Assembly: GCF_000430545.1 (NCBI RefSeq)
Contig: NZ_AUMF01000008.1
Coordinates: forward strand, 1-64,000
Direction: 5' to 3'
Length of the DNA stretch: 64,000 nt
Source: Tenacibaculum ovolyticum DSM 18103
GTDB lineage: Bacteria; Bacteroidota; Bacteroidia; Flavobacteriales; Flavobacteriaceae
The translations under genes and the position numbers were made by a program. The notes beneath the pieces are model-generated. The model saw nothing but the letters and a program-made list of their open reading frames with translations. It was not told the DNA's origin and did not search any database. Of this stretch, positions 6,734 to 15,404 are shown piece by piece; position 1 is the stretch's first letter; each line of letters starts with the position of its first letter.

Positions 6734-9721
6734 ATGCAAAACAAAGGTCTTATTAAATTATTTGCTGTCCTTTTCGGATTAGTAAGCTTGTACCAATTGT
6801 CGTTTACATTTTTTGCCAACAAAGTAGAAGATAACGCTAAAGTACATGCAAAGGAAAACGTTAAAGATAACAACGGTAGAGAGTTAGCTAAATTCGAAAG
6901 AAAGTATCTAGATAGTGTTGCAAATAAAAAAGTTGTAGATTTAGGTGTTACGAACTATACTTTCAATGAAGTTAGAGAACGTGAAATGAACCTTGGTTTA
7001 GACTTAAAAGGAGGTATAAACGCAATTTTACAAGTATCTGTAAAAGATATTTTAATTGCTTTAGCGAACAACTCAAACAATACTGTTTTTAGAAATGCTT
7101 TAGAAAAAGCTAGTGAACGCCAAAAAAATGCCCAAGACAATTATATCGATTTATTTTTTAACGAGTTCGAAACTTTAAGTAACGGAAGTGTTAAATTGAG
7201 TGATCCTGCTATTTTTGGAACAAAGTCTTTACGTGAAAAAATTGACTTTAATAAAACAAATACAGAAGTTAAGGAAGTTCTTCAAGAAGAAATTAACACC
7301 TCTATTAATACTTCTTTTGAAGTATTACGTAGTCGTATTGATAAATTTGGAGTTACACAACCAAGTATTCAGCGTATTGGTACTTCTGGTAGAATTCAAA
7401 TTGAATTAGCAGGTGCTAAAGATATAGAGCGTGTTACTAAATTAATTACAAGTACTGCTGAATTACAGTTTTGGGAAGTATATACAAATGCAGAAGTTCA
7501 AAACTTTTTCTTTACTGCAAATGCTAAAGTTTCGGAATTATTAAAAGACGATTCAACAACTGAACAAGTTAAAGATTCTACAAAAACTGACGATATTGAT
7601 GATTTATTAGGTGAATCAGCAGATTCAACTAAAGTTGAAAATAAAAAGAACTTATTTACTTACTTGTTTCCTAATGTAGCTCAAAACCAACAACAAATGA
7701 GTTCTTTAGTTGCACAAGCTAGAGTGCAAGATACAGCTAAAGTAAATAGCTTATTAGCTGAGAAAAGCGTAAGAGCTTTATTACCAAGCAATTTAAAATA
7801 TGTTAAGTTCTTATGGGACTATAAAGCACAAGCAAATACAAATGCTGAAGGTATTACTTCTGAGATTATTGGTTTATATGCAATAAAATCAAACAGAAAC
7901 AACAAGCCTGCTATTGACGGTGATGTAATCGCAGATGCTAATCAAGATTTTGACCAAATGAGTAAACCTGTTGTTTCTATGTTAATGAACGGTACAGGTA
8001 CTAAGAAATGGGCAAAAATGACTGGCGAAAACGTTGGTAAATTCGTAGCTGTTGTTTTAGATAATTATGTATATACTGCACCTGTTGTAAATGGTGTTAT
8101 TGCAGGAGGTAGTACTCAGATTTCTGGAGGAACAATGACTGTTGAAGAAGCGCAAGATATTTCTACAGTATTAAAGGCTGGTAAATTACCTGCACCTGCA
8201 AGAATTATTCAAATGGAGGTTGTTGGACCATCACTAGGTCAAGAATCTATTAACGCAAGTATTTGGTCATTTGGATTAGCTATCTTATTAATTTTAGGAT
8301 GGATGATTTTATATTATGGTAAAGCTGGTTTATTTTCAAACATTGCTTTATTAGTAAACATCTTATTTATTTTCGGATGGTTAGTATCTTTTAATGCGGT
8401 ATTAACTTTACCTGGTATTGCTGGTATTATCTTAACCATAGGTATGTCGGTAGATGCAAATGTTATTATTTTCGAAAGAATTAAAGAAGCCTTAAGAGGT
8501 GGTAAGAGTTTAGAAACAGCTGTTGATGAAGGTTTTAGTTTTAAAGGAGCTTTATCTGCTATTATTGATGCAAACATTACAACTTTCTTAACAGGTCTTA
8601 TCTTATTTGTTTTTGGTACAGGTCCAATTAAAGGTTTTGCTTATACTTTAATGTTAGGTATTGCTACTTCTTTATTTACTGCTATATTTATTACTCGTTT
8701 ATTTATAGATGGAGCTGTTAACAAAGGAACAAAGTTAACATTCAATACAAACATTTCTAAGAACTGGTTTAACAGTATTAACATTGAATTTTTAAAGAAA
8801 CGTAAGTTAGCTTACATCATTTCTGGAGGTTTCATCCTTGCAGGTTTAATTTCTATCTTTACTTTAGGGTTAAAGCAAGGTGTTGATTTTAAAGGAGGAC
8901 GTTCTTACGTTGTTCGTTTTGATCAAGATATGAATGCTACTGAAGTTGCGTCTACTTTAAAAGGTGCATTTCAATCAGCTCCTGAAGTTAAAACATACGG
9001 TTCTGACAATCAATTAAAAATAACAACTACTTTTAAAATTGATGAAGAAGGTCGAGAAGTTGATGAGTTAGTTCAAAATTCTTTATACAAAGGGTTAAAA
9101 TCATACTTAGGAACTACTTCTTATGAAGACTTTAAACCAGGTTTCGAAAAAGCAGGTAGCGGAATTATGAGCTACATGAAAGTAGAACCTACTATTGCTG
9201 ATGATATTAAAAAATCTGCTTTATGGGCGGTTATCGGTTCATTAATCGTAGTATTTTTATATATCTTATTACGTTTTAGAAAAATGTCTTATTCAATTGG
9301 TGCAGTAGCAGCAGTATTCCATGATGTATTAGTAGTACTAGGAGTATTCTCTATCTTTTATAAGTTTATGCCTTTTGATATGGAAATTGGTCAATCATTT
9401 ATCGCTGCGATTTTAACAGTAGTTGGATACTCATTAAATGATACCGTGGTAATTTTTGATAGAATTAGAGAGTATGCTGATAACAGTAATTCTTTAACTG
9501 CTGGTTTAGTAGATAAAGCTTTAAGCAGCACTTTAGGTAGAACAATAAATACTTCTTTAACAACATTATTAGTAATGTTAGCTATCTTTTTCTTTGGAGG
9601 AGATAGTATTAAAGGATTTATGTTTGCATTAATCGTAGGTGTAGTTGTTGGTACGTATTCATCGTTATTCGTTGCAACTCCAGTTATGTTTGATGTTTCT
9701 AAAAAAGAAGGTAAAGAATAA
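6734..9721 (+). CDS. secDF: Protein translocase subunit SecDF (SecD-SecF fusion)
   Basis: Proton-driven inner-membrane factor that helps pull preproteins through SecYEG. 995 aa with SecD and SecF joined, the usual arrangement in Bacteroidota. The N-terminal membrane helix (about 8-26) is followed by the SecD motif LGLDLKGG (about 92-99) and a large periplasmic P1 region. The SecD helix bundle contains GMSVDANVIIFERIKEA. SecF begins near residue 690 (KRKLAYIISGGFI) with GVDFKGGRSY and ends with GYSLNDTVVIFDRIRE. An unusual acidic/serine insert (KDSTKTDDIDDLLGESADST, about 282-301) lies in the periplasmic part. It has its own promoter and a strong terminator. Confidence 0.97.
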   Translation: MQNKGLIKLFAVLFGLVSLYQLSFTFFANKVEDNAKVHAKENVKDNNGRELAKFERKYLDSVANKKVVDLGVTNYTFNEVREREMNLGLDLKGGINAILQVSVKDILIALANNSNNTVFRNALEKASERQKNAQDNYIDLFFNEFETLSNGSVKLSDPAIFGTKSLREKIDFNKTNTEVKEVLQEEINTSINTSFEVLRSRIDKFGVTQPSIQRIGTSGRIQIELAGAKDIERVTKLITSTAELQFWEVYTNAEVQNFFFTANAKVSELLKDDSTTEQVKDSTKTDDIDDLLGESADSTKVENKKNLFTYLFPNVAQNQQQMSSLVAQARVQDTAKVNSLLAEKSVRALLPSNLKYVKFLWDYKAQANTNAEGITSEIIGLYAIKSNRNNKPAIDGDVIADANQDFDQMSKPVVSMLMNGTGTKKWAKMTGENVGKFVAVVLDNYVYTAPVVNGVIAGGSTQISGGTMTVEEAQDISTVLKAGKLPAPARIIQMEVVGPSLGQESINASIWSFGLAILLILGWMILYYGKAGLFSNIALLVNILFIFGWLVSFNAVLTLPGIAGIILTIGMSVDANVIIFERIKEALRGGKSLETAVDEGFSFKGALSAIIDANITTFLTGLILFVFGTGPIKGFAYTLMLGIATSLFTAIFITRLFIDGAVNKGTKLTFNTNISKNWFNSINIEFLKKRKLAYIISGGFILAGLISIFTLGLKQGVDFKGGRSYVVRFDQDMNATEVASTLKGAFQSAPEVKTYGSDNQLKITTTFKIDEEGREVDELVQNSLYKGLKSYLGTTSYEDFKPGFEKAGSGIMSYMKVEPTIADDIKKSALWAVIGSLIVVFLYILLRFRKMSYSIGAVAAVFHDVLVVLGVFSIFYKFMPFDMEIGQSFIAAILTVVGYSLNDTVVIFDRIREYADNSNSLTAGLVDKALSSTLGRTINTSLTTLLVMLAIFFFGGDSIKGFMFALIVGVVVGTYSSLFVATPVMFDVSKKEGKE

Positions 9722-9740
9722 CACTCTTTTATATATAAGA

Positions 9741-9776
9741 AAAACCGTTTTGAATAATATTCAAAACGGTTTTTTC
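9741..9776 (+). terminator. Terminator after secDF
   Basis: AAAACCGTTTTGAATA paired with TATTCAAAACGGTTTT and ending in a T tract; a long, stable intrinsic terminator. Confidence 0.9.
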
Positions 9777-9793
9777 ATTTACTATCAAGCAAC

Positions 9794-9802
9794 TATCTTT
9801 GC
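9794..9802 (+). promoter_or_regulatory. -7 element for hpt-adk, nearly leaderless
   Basis: TATCTTTGC fits TAnnTTTG and ends only 6 bases before the ATG at 9809, so the predicted transcription start falls at or within a base or two of the start codon. The -33 region overlaps the T tract of the secDF terminator and has no clear TTG. Confidence 0.5.
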
Positions 9803-9808
9803 ACTATT

Positions 9809-10927
9809 ATGAAAATTACAAAACTCCACGATTTATATTTTAAAGAATTCATTTCTACTGATGAAATCTCAACTATTGTTAAGAAAATAGCACGTCAAGT
9901 AAAAGCTGATTTGCCTAAAGGGGAAGTCCCTTTATTCATCGGAATTTTAAATGGATGTTTTGTTTTTACCGCAGATTTTTTACGTGAATACAAAGGTGAC
10001 TGTGAAATTAGCTTTGTGAAATTAGCTTCTTATGATGGCACTAAATCTACAGAAAACGTAAAAAAATTAATCGGTATTAATGAAGATTTAACAAATCGTA
10101 CCGTTATCATTTTAGAAGATATTATTGATACAGGTACAACTTTACAAGAAATATACGAGCTTTTTAAAGCTAAGAATATAAAAGAACTAAAAATAGCATC
10201 ATTATTTTTTAAGCCTGACGTTTATCGTAAGGAATTACCAATAAACTACATCGGAAAGAGTATTGAAGATAAATTTATTGTTGGTTACGGCTTAGATTAT
10301 AAAAATTATGGTAGAAATTTACCAGCTATTTACCAATTAACAACACAACCCAAAATGACAAACATTGTATTATTTGGCCCTCCTGGTGCTGGAAAAGGAA
10401 CGCAAGCAGATTTATTAAAAGAAAAGTATAACTTAGTACACATTTCTACTGGAGATGTTTTCCGTTTTAATATTAAAAATGAAACAGAATTAGGTTTACT
10501 TGCTAAAACATATATGGATCATGGTAATTTAGTTCCTGATGAAGTTACTATTAGCATGCTTAAAGCTGAAGTAGAAAAGAATACTGATGCTAACGGATTT
10601 ATTTTCGATGGTTTTCCAAGAACACAATCACAAGCAGAAGCTTTAGACGCTTTTTTAGGTGAAAAGAACGAACGTATTAACGGAATGGTAGCTTTAGAAG
10701 TATCTGAAGATTTATTAGTTGAACGTTTATTAGAAAGAGGTAAAACAAGTGGAAGAATTGACGACACTGACGAAAGTAAAATTAGAAACCGTTTTAATGA
10801 ATACAATACTAAAACGGCAATTTTAAAAGACTTTTATCAAGATCAAGGTAATTATTACGGAGTTGACGGTGTTGGCTCGATAGAAGACATTACACAACGT
10901 TTATCTACCGTATTTGATACATTATAA
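9809..10927 (+). CDS. adk: Hypoxanthine phosphoribosyltransferase-adenylate kinase fusion
   Basis: Two purine enzymes in one 372-aa chain. Residues 1-178 are a phosphoribosyltransferase salvaging hypoxanthine/guanine, with the PRPP loop VIILEDIIDTGTT (about 104-116). Residues 183-372 are adenylate kinase (ATP + AMP to 2 ADP) with the P-loop GPPGAGKGTQ, the AMP-site STGDVFR and FDGFPRT. The kinase part is about 190 aa and has only a short loop (RGKTSGRIDDTDES) where long-form enzymes carry a LID domain. Separate family starts are visible: MTNIVLFGPP at 10355 could act as an internal start for kinase alone. The fusion is common, to my knowledge, in Flavobacteriia. The promoter is almost on the start codon. 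Confidence 0.93.
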   Translation: MKITKLHDLYFKEFISTDEISTIVKKIARQVKADLPKGEVPLFIGILNGCFVFTADFLREYKGDCEISFVKLASYDGTKSTENVKKLIGINEDLTNRTVIILEDIIDTGTTLQEIYELFKAKNIKELKIASLFFKPDVYRKELPINYIGKSIEDKFIVGYGLDYKNYGRNLPAIYQLTTQPKMTNIVLFGPPGAGKGTQADLLKEKYNLVHISTGDVFRFNIKNETELGLLAKTYMDHGNLVPDEVTISMLKAEVEKNTDANGFIFDGFPRTQSQAEALDAFLGEKNERINGMVALEVSEDLLVERLLERGKTSGRIDDTDESKIRNRFNEYNTKTAILKDFYQDQGNYYGVDGVGSIEDITQRLSTVFDTL

Positions 10928-10935
10928 AATTAATA

Positions 10936-10998
10936 TCATTACGAGAAATAATAATTCTGAATTAATCTGAAGAGATTCTTTCGCTTTACTCGAAATGG
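10936..10998. repeat. Degenerate intergenic palindromic repeat
   Basis: TCATTACGAG (10936-10945) is an imperfect inverse of CTCGAAATGG (10989-10998), with an inner AATCT/AGATT stem. It resembles a decayed copy of the TCATTGCGAGGA-type palindromes scattered through flavobacterial genomes. It fills most of the hpt-adk to obg gap. Confidence 0.4.
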
Positions 10999-11053
10999 CA
11001 TTAGTAATAACGATTAGTTCTGTTTAAATAAAACAGAAAACAACTTAGAAAAA

Positions 11054-12043
11054 ATGACTGAAGGAAATTTTGTTGACTATATAAAAATCTATGCATCTTC
11101 TGGTAAGGGAGGTCGAGGATCTGTGCATTTACATCGTGAAAAATATATTACCAAAGGTGGTCCTGACGGAGGTGACGGTGGTCGTGGCGGGCATATAATT
11201 TTGCGTGGTGATAAAAGTATGTGGACTCTTTTTCATTTAAAGTTTAAACGTCATTTTAGAGCTGAATCAGGTGGTGATGGTAGTGCTAGTCGTAGTACAG
11301 GTCATGATGCTAAAGACATTATTGTTCCAGTACCATTAGGTACAATTATCCGTGATGCTGATACTGATGAAATTTTGCATGAAATTACACATCATGAACA
11401 AGACATTATTTTATTACAAGGTGGTAAAGGTGGTCTTGGTAACTGGCATTTTAAATCATCGACTAATCAAGCTCCTCGTTATGCACAACCTGGTATTGAC
11501 GGTATAGATGGCTGGTTTCGTATAGAACTTAAACTTTTAGCTGATGTTGGTTTAGTTGGTTTTCCTAATGCAGGTAAATCTACTTTATTATCAGTTATAA
11601 CTGCTGCAAAACCTAAAATTGCAGATTATGCATTTACAACTTTAAAACCTAACTTAGGTATTGTAGATCACCGTAATCACACAAGTTTTGTTATGGCAGA
11701 TATTCCTGGTATTATCGAAGGTGCTGCTGATGGTAAAGGATTAGGTCATTATTTTTTACGTCACATTGAACGTAATTCTACGCTATTATTTTTAATACCG
11801 GCTGACAGTGATGATATTAAAAAAGAGTATGGAATTTTATTAAACGAATTACGTAAGCATAATCCTGAATTATTAGATAAAGATCGTTTACTAGCAATTT
11901 CTAAGTCAGATATGTTAGATGACGAATTAAAAGAGGAAATTAAACAAGATTTACCTGAAGGTATTGATGCTTTATTTATCTCTTCTGTAGCTCAATTAGG
12001 TTTACAGGAACTAAAAGATAAACTATGGGATATGTTAAATTAA
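11054..12043 (+). CDS. obg: Obg family GTPase
   Basis: Essential GTPase involved in 50S ribosome maturation and stress control. 329 aa: the glycine-rich Obg fold (about 1-160, with [13 protein letters not shown] and GGKGGLGN) is followed by the G domain. G1 is GFPNAGKST (about 168-176), G2 is in [12 protein letters not shown]3 is DIPGIIEGA, and G4 is SKSD instead of NKxD, a tolerated variant. There is no C-terminal OCT domain, consistent with the short Bacteroidota form. ATG at 11054; a terminator follows at 12065. Confidence 0.96.
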   Translation: MTEGNFVDYIKIYASSGKGGRGSVHLHREKYITKGGPDGGDGGRGGHIILRGDKSMWTLFHLKFKRHFRAESGGDGSASRSTGHDAKDIIVPVPLGTIIRDADTDEILHEITHHEQDIILLQGGKGGLGNWHFKSSTNQAPRYAQPGIDGIDGWFRIELKLLADVGLVGFPNAGKSTLLSVITAAKPKIADYAFTTLKPNLGIVDHRNHTSFVMADIPGIIEGAADGKGLGHYFLRHIERNSTLLFLIPADSDDIKKEYGILLNELRKHNPELLDKDRLLAISKSDMLDDELKEEIKQDLPEGIDALFISSVAQLGLQELKDKLWDMLN

Positions 12044-12064
12044 CATTCTCTGTAAAATACATTT

Positions 12065-12100
12065 AAAAAAGCAACCTCAAATGAGGTTGCTTTTTATTTT
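12065..12100 (+). terminator. Terminator after obg
   Basis: AAAAGCAACCTCA/TGAGGTTGCTTTT with a T tract. The 190 bp that follow (12101-12290) are AT-rich with no recognised feature. Confidence 0.85.
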
Positions 12101-12290
12101 AATGATACTGTATTTTTATTAAAAACAATAATCTCCAATTGTACAACTCAACTAATCTTATGTTAAATGATTAACTACATGGAAAATTAAACAAGTTATA
12201 GCTAATTACACAAAACAATTTTTTCTTCTGTAGTTTCTCTAAGAATAATAGAGTCTTACAATAATTATGGAGATTATTTAAAGAATCTTT

Positions 12291-12917
12291 TTAATTCATA
12301 CTCCATATTTCTTCAAAAACTTCTTTAAAAGCATTTGAGGAGTTATCATTTTTTTCTTTAGTTAAATACTTTTTCATTAAATTAACTCTTTCATTACCTC
12401 CTGGATGCGTAAACGTTTTATTGCCTAATAGATCTTTTAATGTTTCAAAATTTGATTCCAATATTTCGCTTAATTCTTTTTCATGAATATTTATTAGATG
12501 AATTGCAATTAAATCAGCTAAATATTCTGCCTTTTTATAATCATTCGTTACAACACCTGAAGGTATTGACTCTGATAACATAAAAGTATTTGCTTGATTA
12601 AGAGTTACTATATGGCTTATCTCATGAGCTAATACAAAAACTTGTATGTATTCTTTTTTAGAATTCACTAAACCTTTGCTAACCTCTAAATAGTTATCTG
12701 CTGCTCCTGCATTAATTGAATTATCTTCCTCATCTATTCTAAAATCGTTTGGAATAACAACATCTTTATACGTTTTAAATAATGGTTTAATAGTTTTAGA
12801 AAACAATTTCTTTAACGTTTCTTCTTCTGTTAAATCAATTGGTATTTCATCTTTTTTTATTGATGATGATTCACAACTAAATGCTATAAATATTAATAAT
12901 ATAATTAAATTTTTCAT
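12291..12917 (-). CDS. M48-like zinc metallopeptidase lipoprotein
   Basis: 208 aa. Lipoprotein signal peptide with lipobox cysteine at residue 15 (FIAFSC). The zinc motif HEISH (H98, E99, H102) sits in VFVLAHEISHIVTLNQ. Downstream EYLADLIAIHL provides the likely third ligand, and the C-terminal HPGGNERVNLMKKYL is the HPxxxxR segment typical of M48 peptidases. It would act at the outer membrane or in the periplasm; its substrate is unknown. It follows the SusC/SusD lipoprotein gene on the same strand but a terminator separates them, so it may be expressed by read-through or its own promoter. Confidence 0.75.
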   Translation of the reverse strand: MKNLIILLIFIAFSCESSSIKKDEIPIDLTEEETLKKLFSKTIKPLFKTYKDVVIPNDFRIDEEDNSINAGAADNYLEVSKGLVNSKKEYIQVFVLAHEISHIVTLNQANTFMLSESIPSGVVTNDYKKAEYLADLIAIHLINIHEKELSEILESNFETLKDLLGNKTFTHPGGNERVNLMKKYLTKEKNDNSSNAFKEVFEEIWSMN

Positions 12918-12925
12918 TTTTTTCT

Positions 12926-12961
12926 TAAAAAAACACTCTTAAAACTAAAATTAAGAGTGTT
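12926..12961 (-). terminator. Terminator after the SusC/SusD-locus lipoprotein
   Basis: AACACTCTTAA (12932-12942) and TTAAGAGTGTT (12951-12961) are perfect 11-bp arms; on the minus strand a T tract follows. Confidence 0.85.
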
Positions 12962-12988
12962 AGTATTAATGGGGAAAACGGGGTGTTA

Positions 12989-13999
12989 TTAGTAATATGT
13001 GTATGTTACATTTGTATTAATAAAACCAAATACTACATAAGAAGCTGTTAAAGGATAGTTGTCTGTATTATATGTAAAAGTAATTGGGGTATCACTTGAA
13101 AAACTACCTTGAGATGGATTGTTAATATTTACTTCACCTAAGCCAACTCCAATATTAATTTTTGAATAAGATGCAGGATAGATTCCTTTAAATGGATTGT
13201 TTTTATCATCATAAGTATTTTCTAAAGTTTGAGCGCCAATAGTTACTGATTTTACATTACCCAAGTCATCATAAATATAACTAGTATTCGTTACCTTATC
13301 GTTTTCTTTATTTACCCTTACTGATTTTTGTAACTTATTATTAGTATCATAAATATAAGAATAAGTAAAAGTCTCTATATTTTCATCTTTTTGTAAAGCA
13401 CTAATTATTAAACTTTCATCATTATATGTATAAACAATGTTACGTTTATCTGATTTCTTTTCTAATACTTGGTTTTTATCATTATAAACATAGGTATATT
13501 CAGTTGTACTACCTCCTTCTTCAATAATGTATGATTTAACAAAATTAGATGTATCATCATAAGTATATGTAGTAGTACTTTCACTAAAATCATCTTTAAA
13601 ATGATATACTTTTATTTTTGATCCACTACCTACTTCACCACGAATATTAATCGTAACATTATACACTTTTTCATCTCCGTTTTCTGCAGTAACAATAAAA
13701 GGCATACTTACACCATCTATAAAATTAATAGATTCATTTAATGATGGTAAAATAGTTGCTTTATCTGATATTGTAATAATTGGGGTAACTCCAGTAATAG
13801 TAGTTTTATAAGGAACACTTATTTGTATATTATTTCCTAAATCATATGTAATATCGTTATCATTTACACCTTCAAAATTAATTTTAAAACTCGTAATACT
13901 ATTTAATGATGAAAGTGAAATACTATTATTAGTATCATCTGAGCAACTTACTATTACAAGTGCTAAAATGAAAGATAATAAAGGGAAAAATTTTTTCAT
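12989..13999 (-). CDS. Surface lipoprotein with YD-like repeats
   Basis: 336 aa with a lipoprotein signal peptide (cysteine 19 in ALVIVSCSDD). The N-terminal third (about 30-125) looks like the immunoglobulin-like module common in Bacteroidota surface lipoproteins (VPYKTTITGVTPIITISDKA, then NGDEKVYNVTI). The rest is a series of short YTY-D/N repeats (YTYDDTSNFVKS, YVYNDKNQVLEKK, YIYDDLGNVKSV), similar to YD repeats. It is encoded 74 bp after the SusD gene, the place where a SusE-like surface ligand-binding protein would be expected, so it may bind the same cargo. That is inference. Confidence 0.6.
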   Translation of the reverse strand: MKKFFPLLSFILALVIVSCSDDTNNSISLSSLNSITSFKINFEGVNDNDITYDLGNNIQISVPYKTTITGVTPIITISDKATILPSLNESINFIDGVSMPFIVTAENGDEKVYNVTINIRGEVGSGSKIKVYHFKDDFSESTTTYTYDDTSNFVKSYIIEEGGSTTEYTYVYNDKNQVLEKKSDKRNIVYTYNDESLIISALQKDENIETFTYSYIYDTNNKLQKSVRVNKENDKVTNTSYIYDDLGNVKSVTIGAQTLENTYDDKNNPFKGIYPASYSKINIGVGLGEVNINNPSQGSFSSDTPITFTYNTDNYPLTASYVVFGFINTNVTYTYY

Positions 14000-14073
14000 A
14001 ATGTTGATATTTAAAAATTAGTAATTATATATCGATTATTTTACTCCGTTCGATACTTACCGGATTAATATTT

Positions 14074-15393
14074 TTAAAAATTTGGGTTATTTATTTTAGC
14101 GTCATTAGGAAATGATATTACATATCTACTATCATTTTTTTGTAATGTATATGCTTTACCATCATAAACTCTTGTTATTTCTGGTTGTTCAGTTCTTTTT
14201 AAATCATTCCAACGCTGACCTTCAATAGCAAATTCTCTAGCTCTCTCTTCTAATAATTCTTTGTATAAATCTTCTTTACTAAAAGAGTTTATTTGAGTAG
14301 TATATAACGCAATTTTCACAGGTGTATATCTCTTTTTTACAAATGATATTAATTCTAATTTTGCTAAATCTATTTGATCTGTCTGTATATAAGATTCTGT
14401 TAAGTTTAAAAATAATTCAGCAACTCTAAAAGTTGATTTATACTTTATATCTGCATTTTTATTAGCCCTATAAGCACTTCCGTCTTTAGTAAAATATAAA
14501 TTGAATCTTAAATCATTTATTTTGTCATATTTATTTATAAAATCATCAGACATAAAAGCATGTGTTGAAATATCAAAAGAAGAAACAATATCTAAGGCTA
14601 AAATTGATTCTATTGAATTAAACTCTGATGGCATTTGAGTATTAACAGTATTTAAATCTTGTAAATTAGTTTGTATCGCTAACGCTTGTTTACTAATTTC
14701 AATAACTTCTTCCCATTCTTTTAAATACAGGTATACTTTAGATTTCAAGCTTTTTAAAGCAACCATAGAAAACCTATAATTTAATCCTATCTGTTGCTTA
14801 TCTATATTGATAAGGTTCTCTGCCTTTTCAATATCTTTTAAAATTAAATTATATACTTCTTGCAAAGATTGGATATCATATGTTTGTTCTATATTATATT
14901 CAGTAACAATTGGAACCCCTTTATCTGTATCAGCAGTCAATTTATTATAAGGTTTTGCATATAAATTAACGAGTTGAAAATATTGCAATGCTCTTAATGC
15001 ATAGGCTTCACCAACTAATTGATTTACTGCCAAATCATCACCAATAATATTTTTTTGATTATCTATGACATGATTCGCATGAAAAATTATTTTATAAAAA
15101 TTTGCATATGAAAAACTTAAGGTTAGAGGTGATGCACTAGTATCATTCCATAAATAAATGTCTTCATACTGCTCTATACCAAAAGAATTTTTACTAAGCT
15201 CTAACTCATCTGTTCTATAAGTAGTTAATACATGGTGAGTTTCTTTTATTGTGGCATAAGCTGTAGTTAAAAAACTTCTATAATCCTCTACTGATTTAGG
15301 AATTACTTTTCCTACTGGTTCTAGATCTAAATAATCATCGCATGAAACAATGCTCATTACAGCTATAAATAATATGTATATATATTTTTTCAT
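14074..15393 (-). CDS. SusD/RagB family nutrient-binding lipoprotein
   Basis: Cell-surface lipoprotein forming the lid of a SusC transporter. 439 aa, at the short end for the family; lipobox cysteine 18 (MSIVSCDDYLDLEP). Family marks include the N-terminal CDDYLDLEPVGKV, helical TPR-like segments (AYALRALQYFQLVNLYAKPY) and the C-terminal block LLEERAREFAIEGQRWNDLKR. It lies 11 bp downstream of the SusC gene and upstream of another lipoprotein. The partner metalloprotease gene suggests a peptide or protein-derived cargo rather than a glycan. Confidence 0.93.
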   Translation of the reverse strand: MKKYIYILFIAVMSIVSCDDYLDLEPVGKVIPKSVEDYRSFLTTAYATIKETHHVLTTYRTDELELSKNSFGIEQYEDIYLWNDTSASPLTLSFSYANFYKIIFHANHVIDNQKNIIGDDLAVNQLVGEAYALRALQYFQLVNLYAKPYNKLTADTDKGVPIVTEYNIEQTYDIQSLQEVYNLILKDIEKAENLINIDKQQIGLNYRFSMVALKSLKSKVYLYLKEWEEVIEISKQALAIQTNLQDLNTVNTQMPSEFNSIESILALDIVSSFDISTHAFMSDDFINKYDKINDLRFNLYFTKDGSAYRANKNADIKYKSTFRVAELFLNLTESYIQTDQIDLAKLELISFVKKRYTPVKIALYTTQINSFSKEDLYKELLEERAREFAIEGQRWNDLKRTEQPEITRVYDGKAYTLQKNDSRYVISFPNDAKINNPNF

Positions 15394-15404
15394 AATTTAT
15401 ATTT

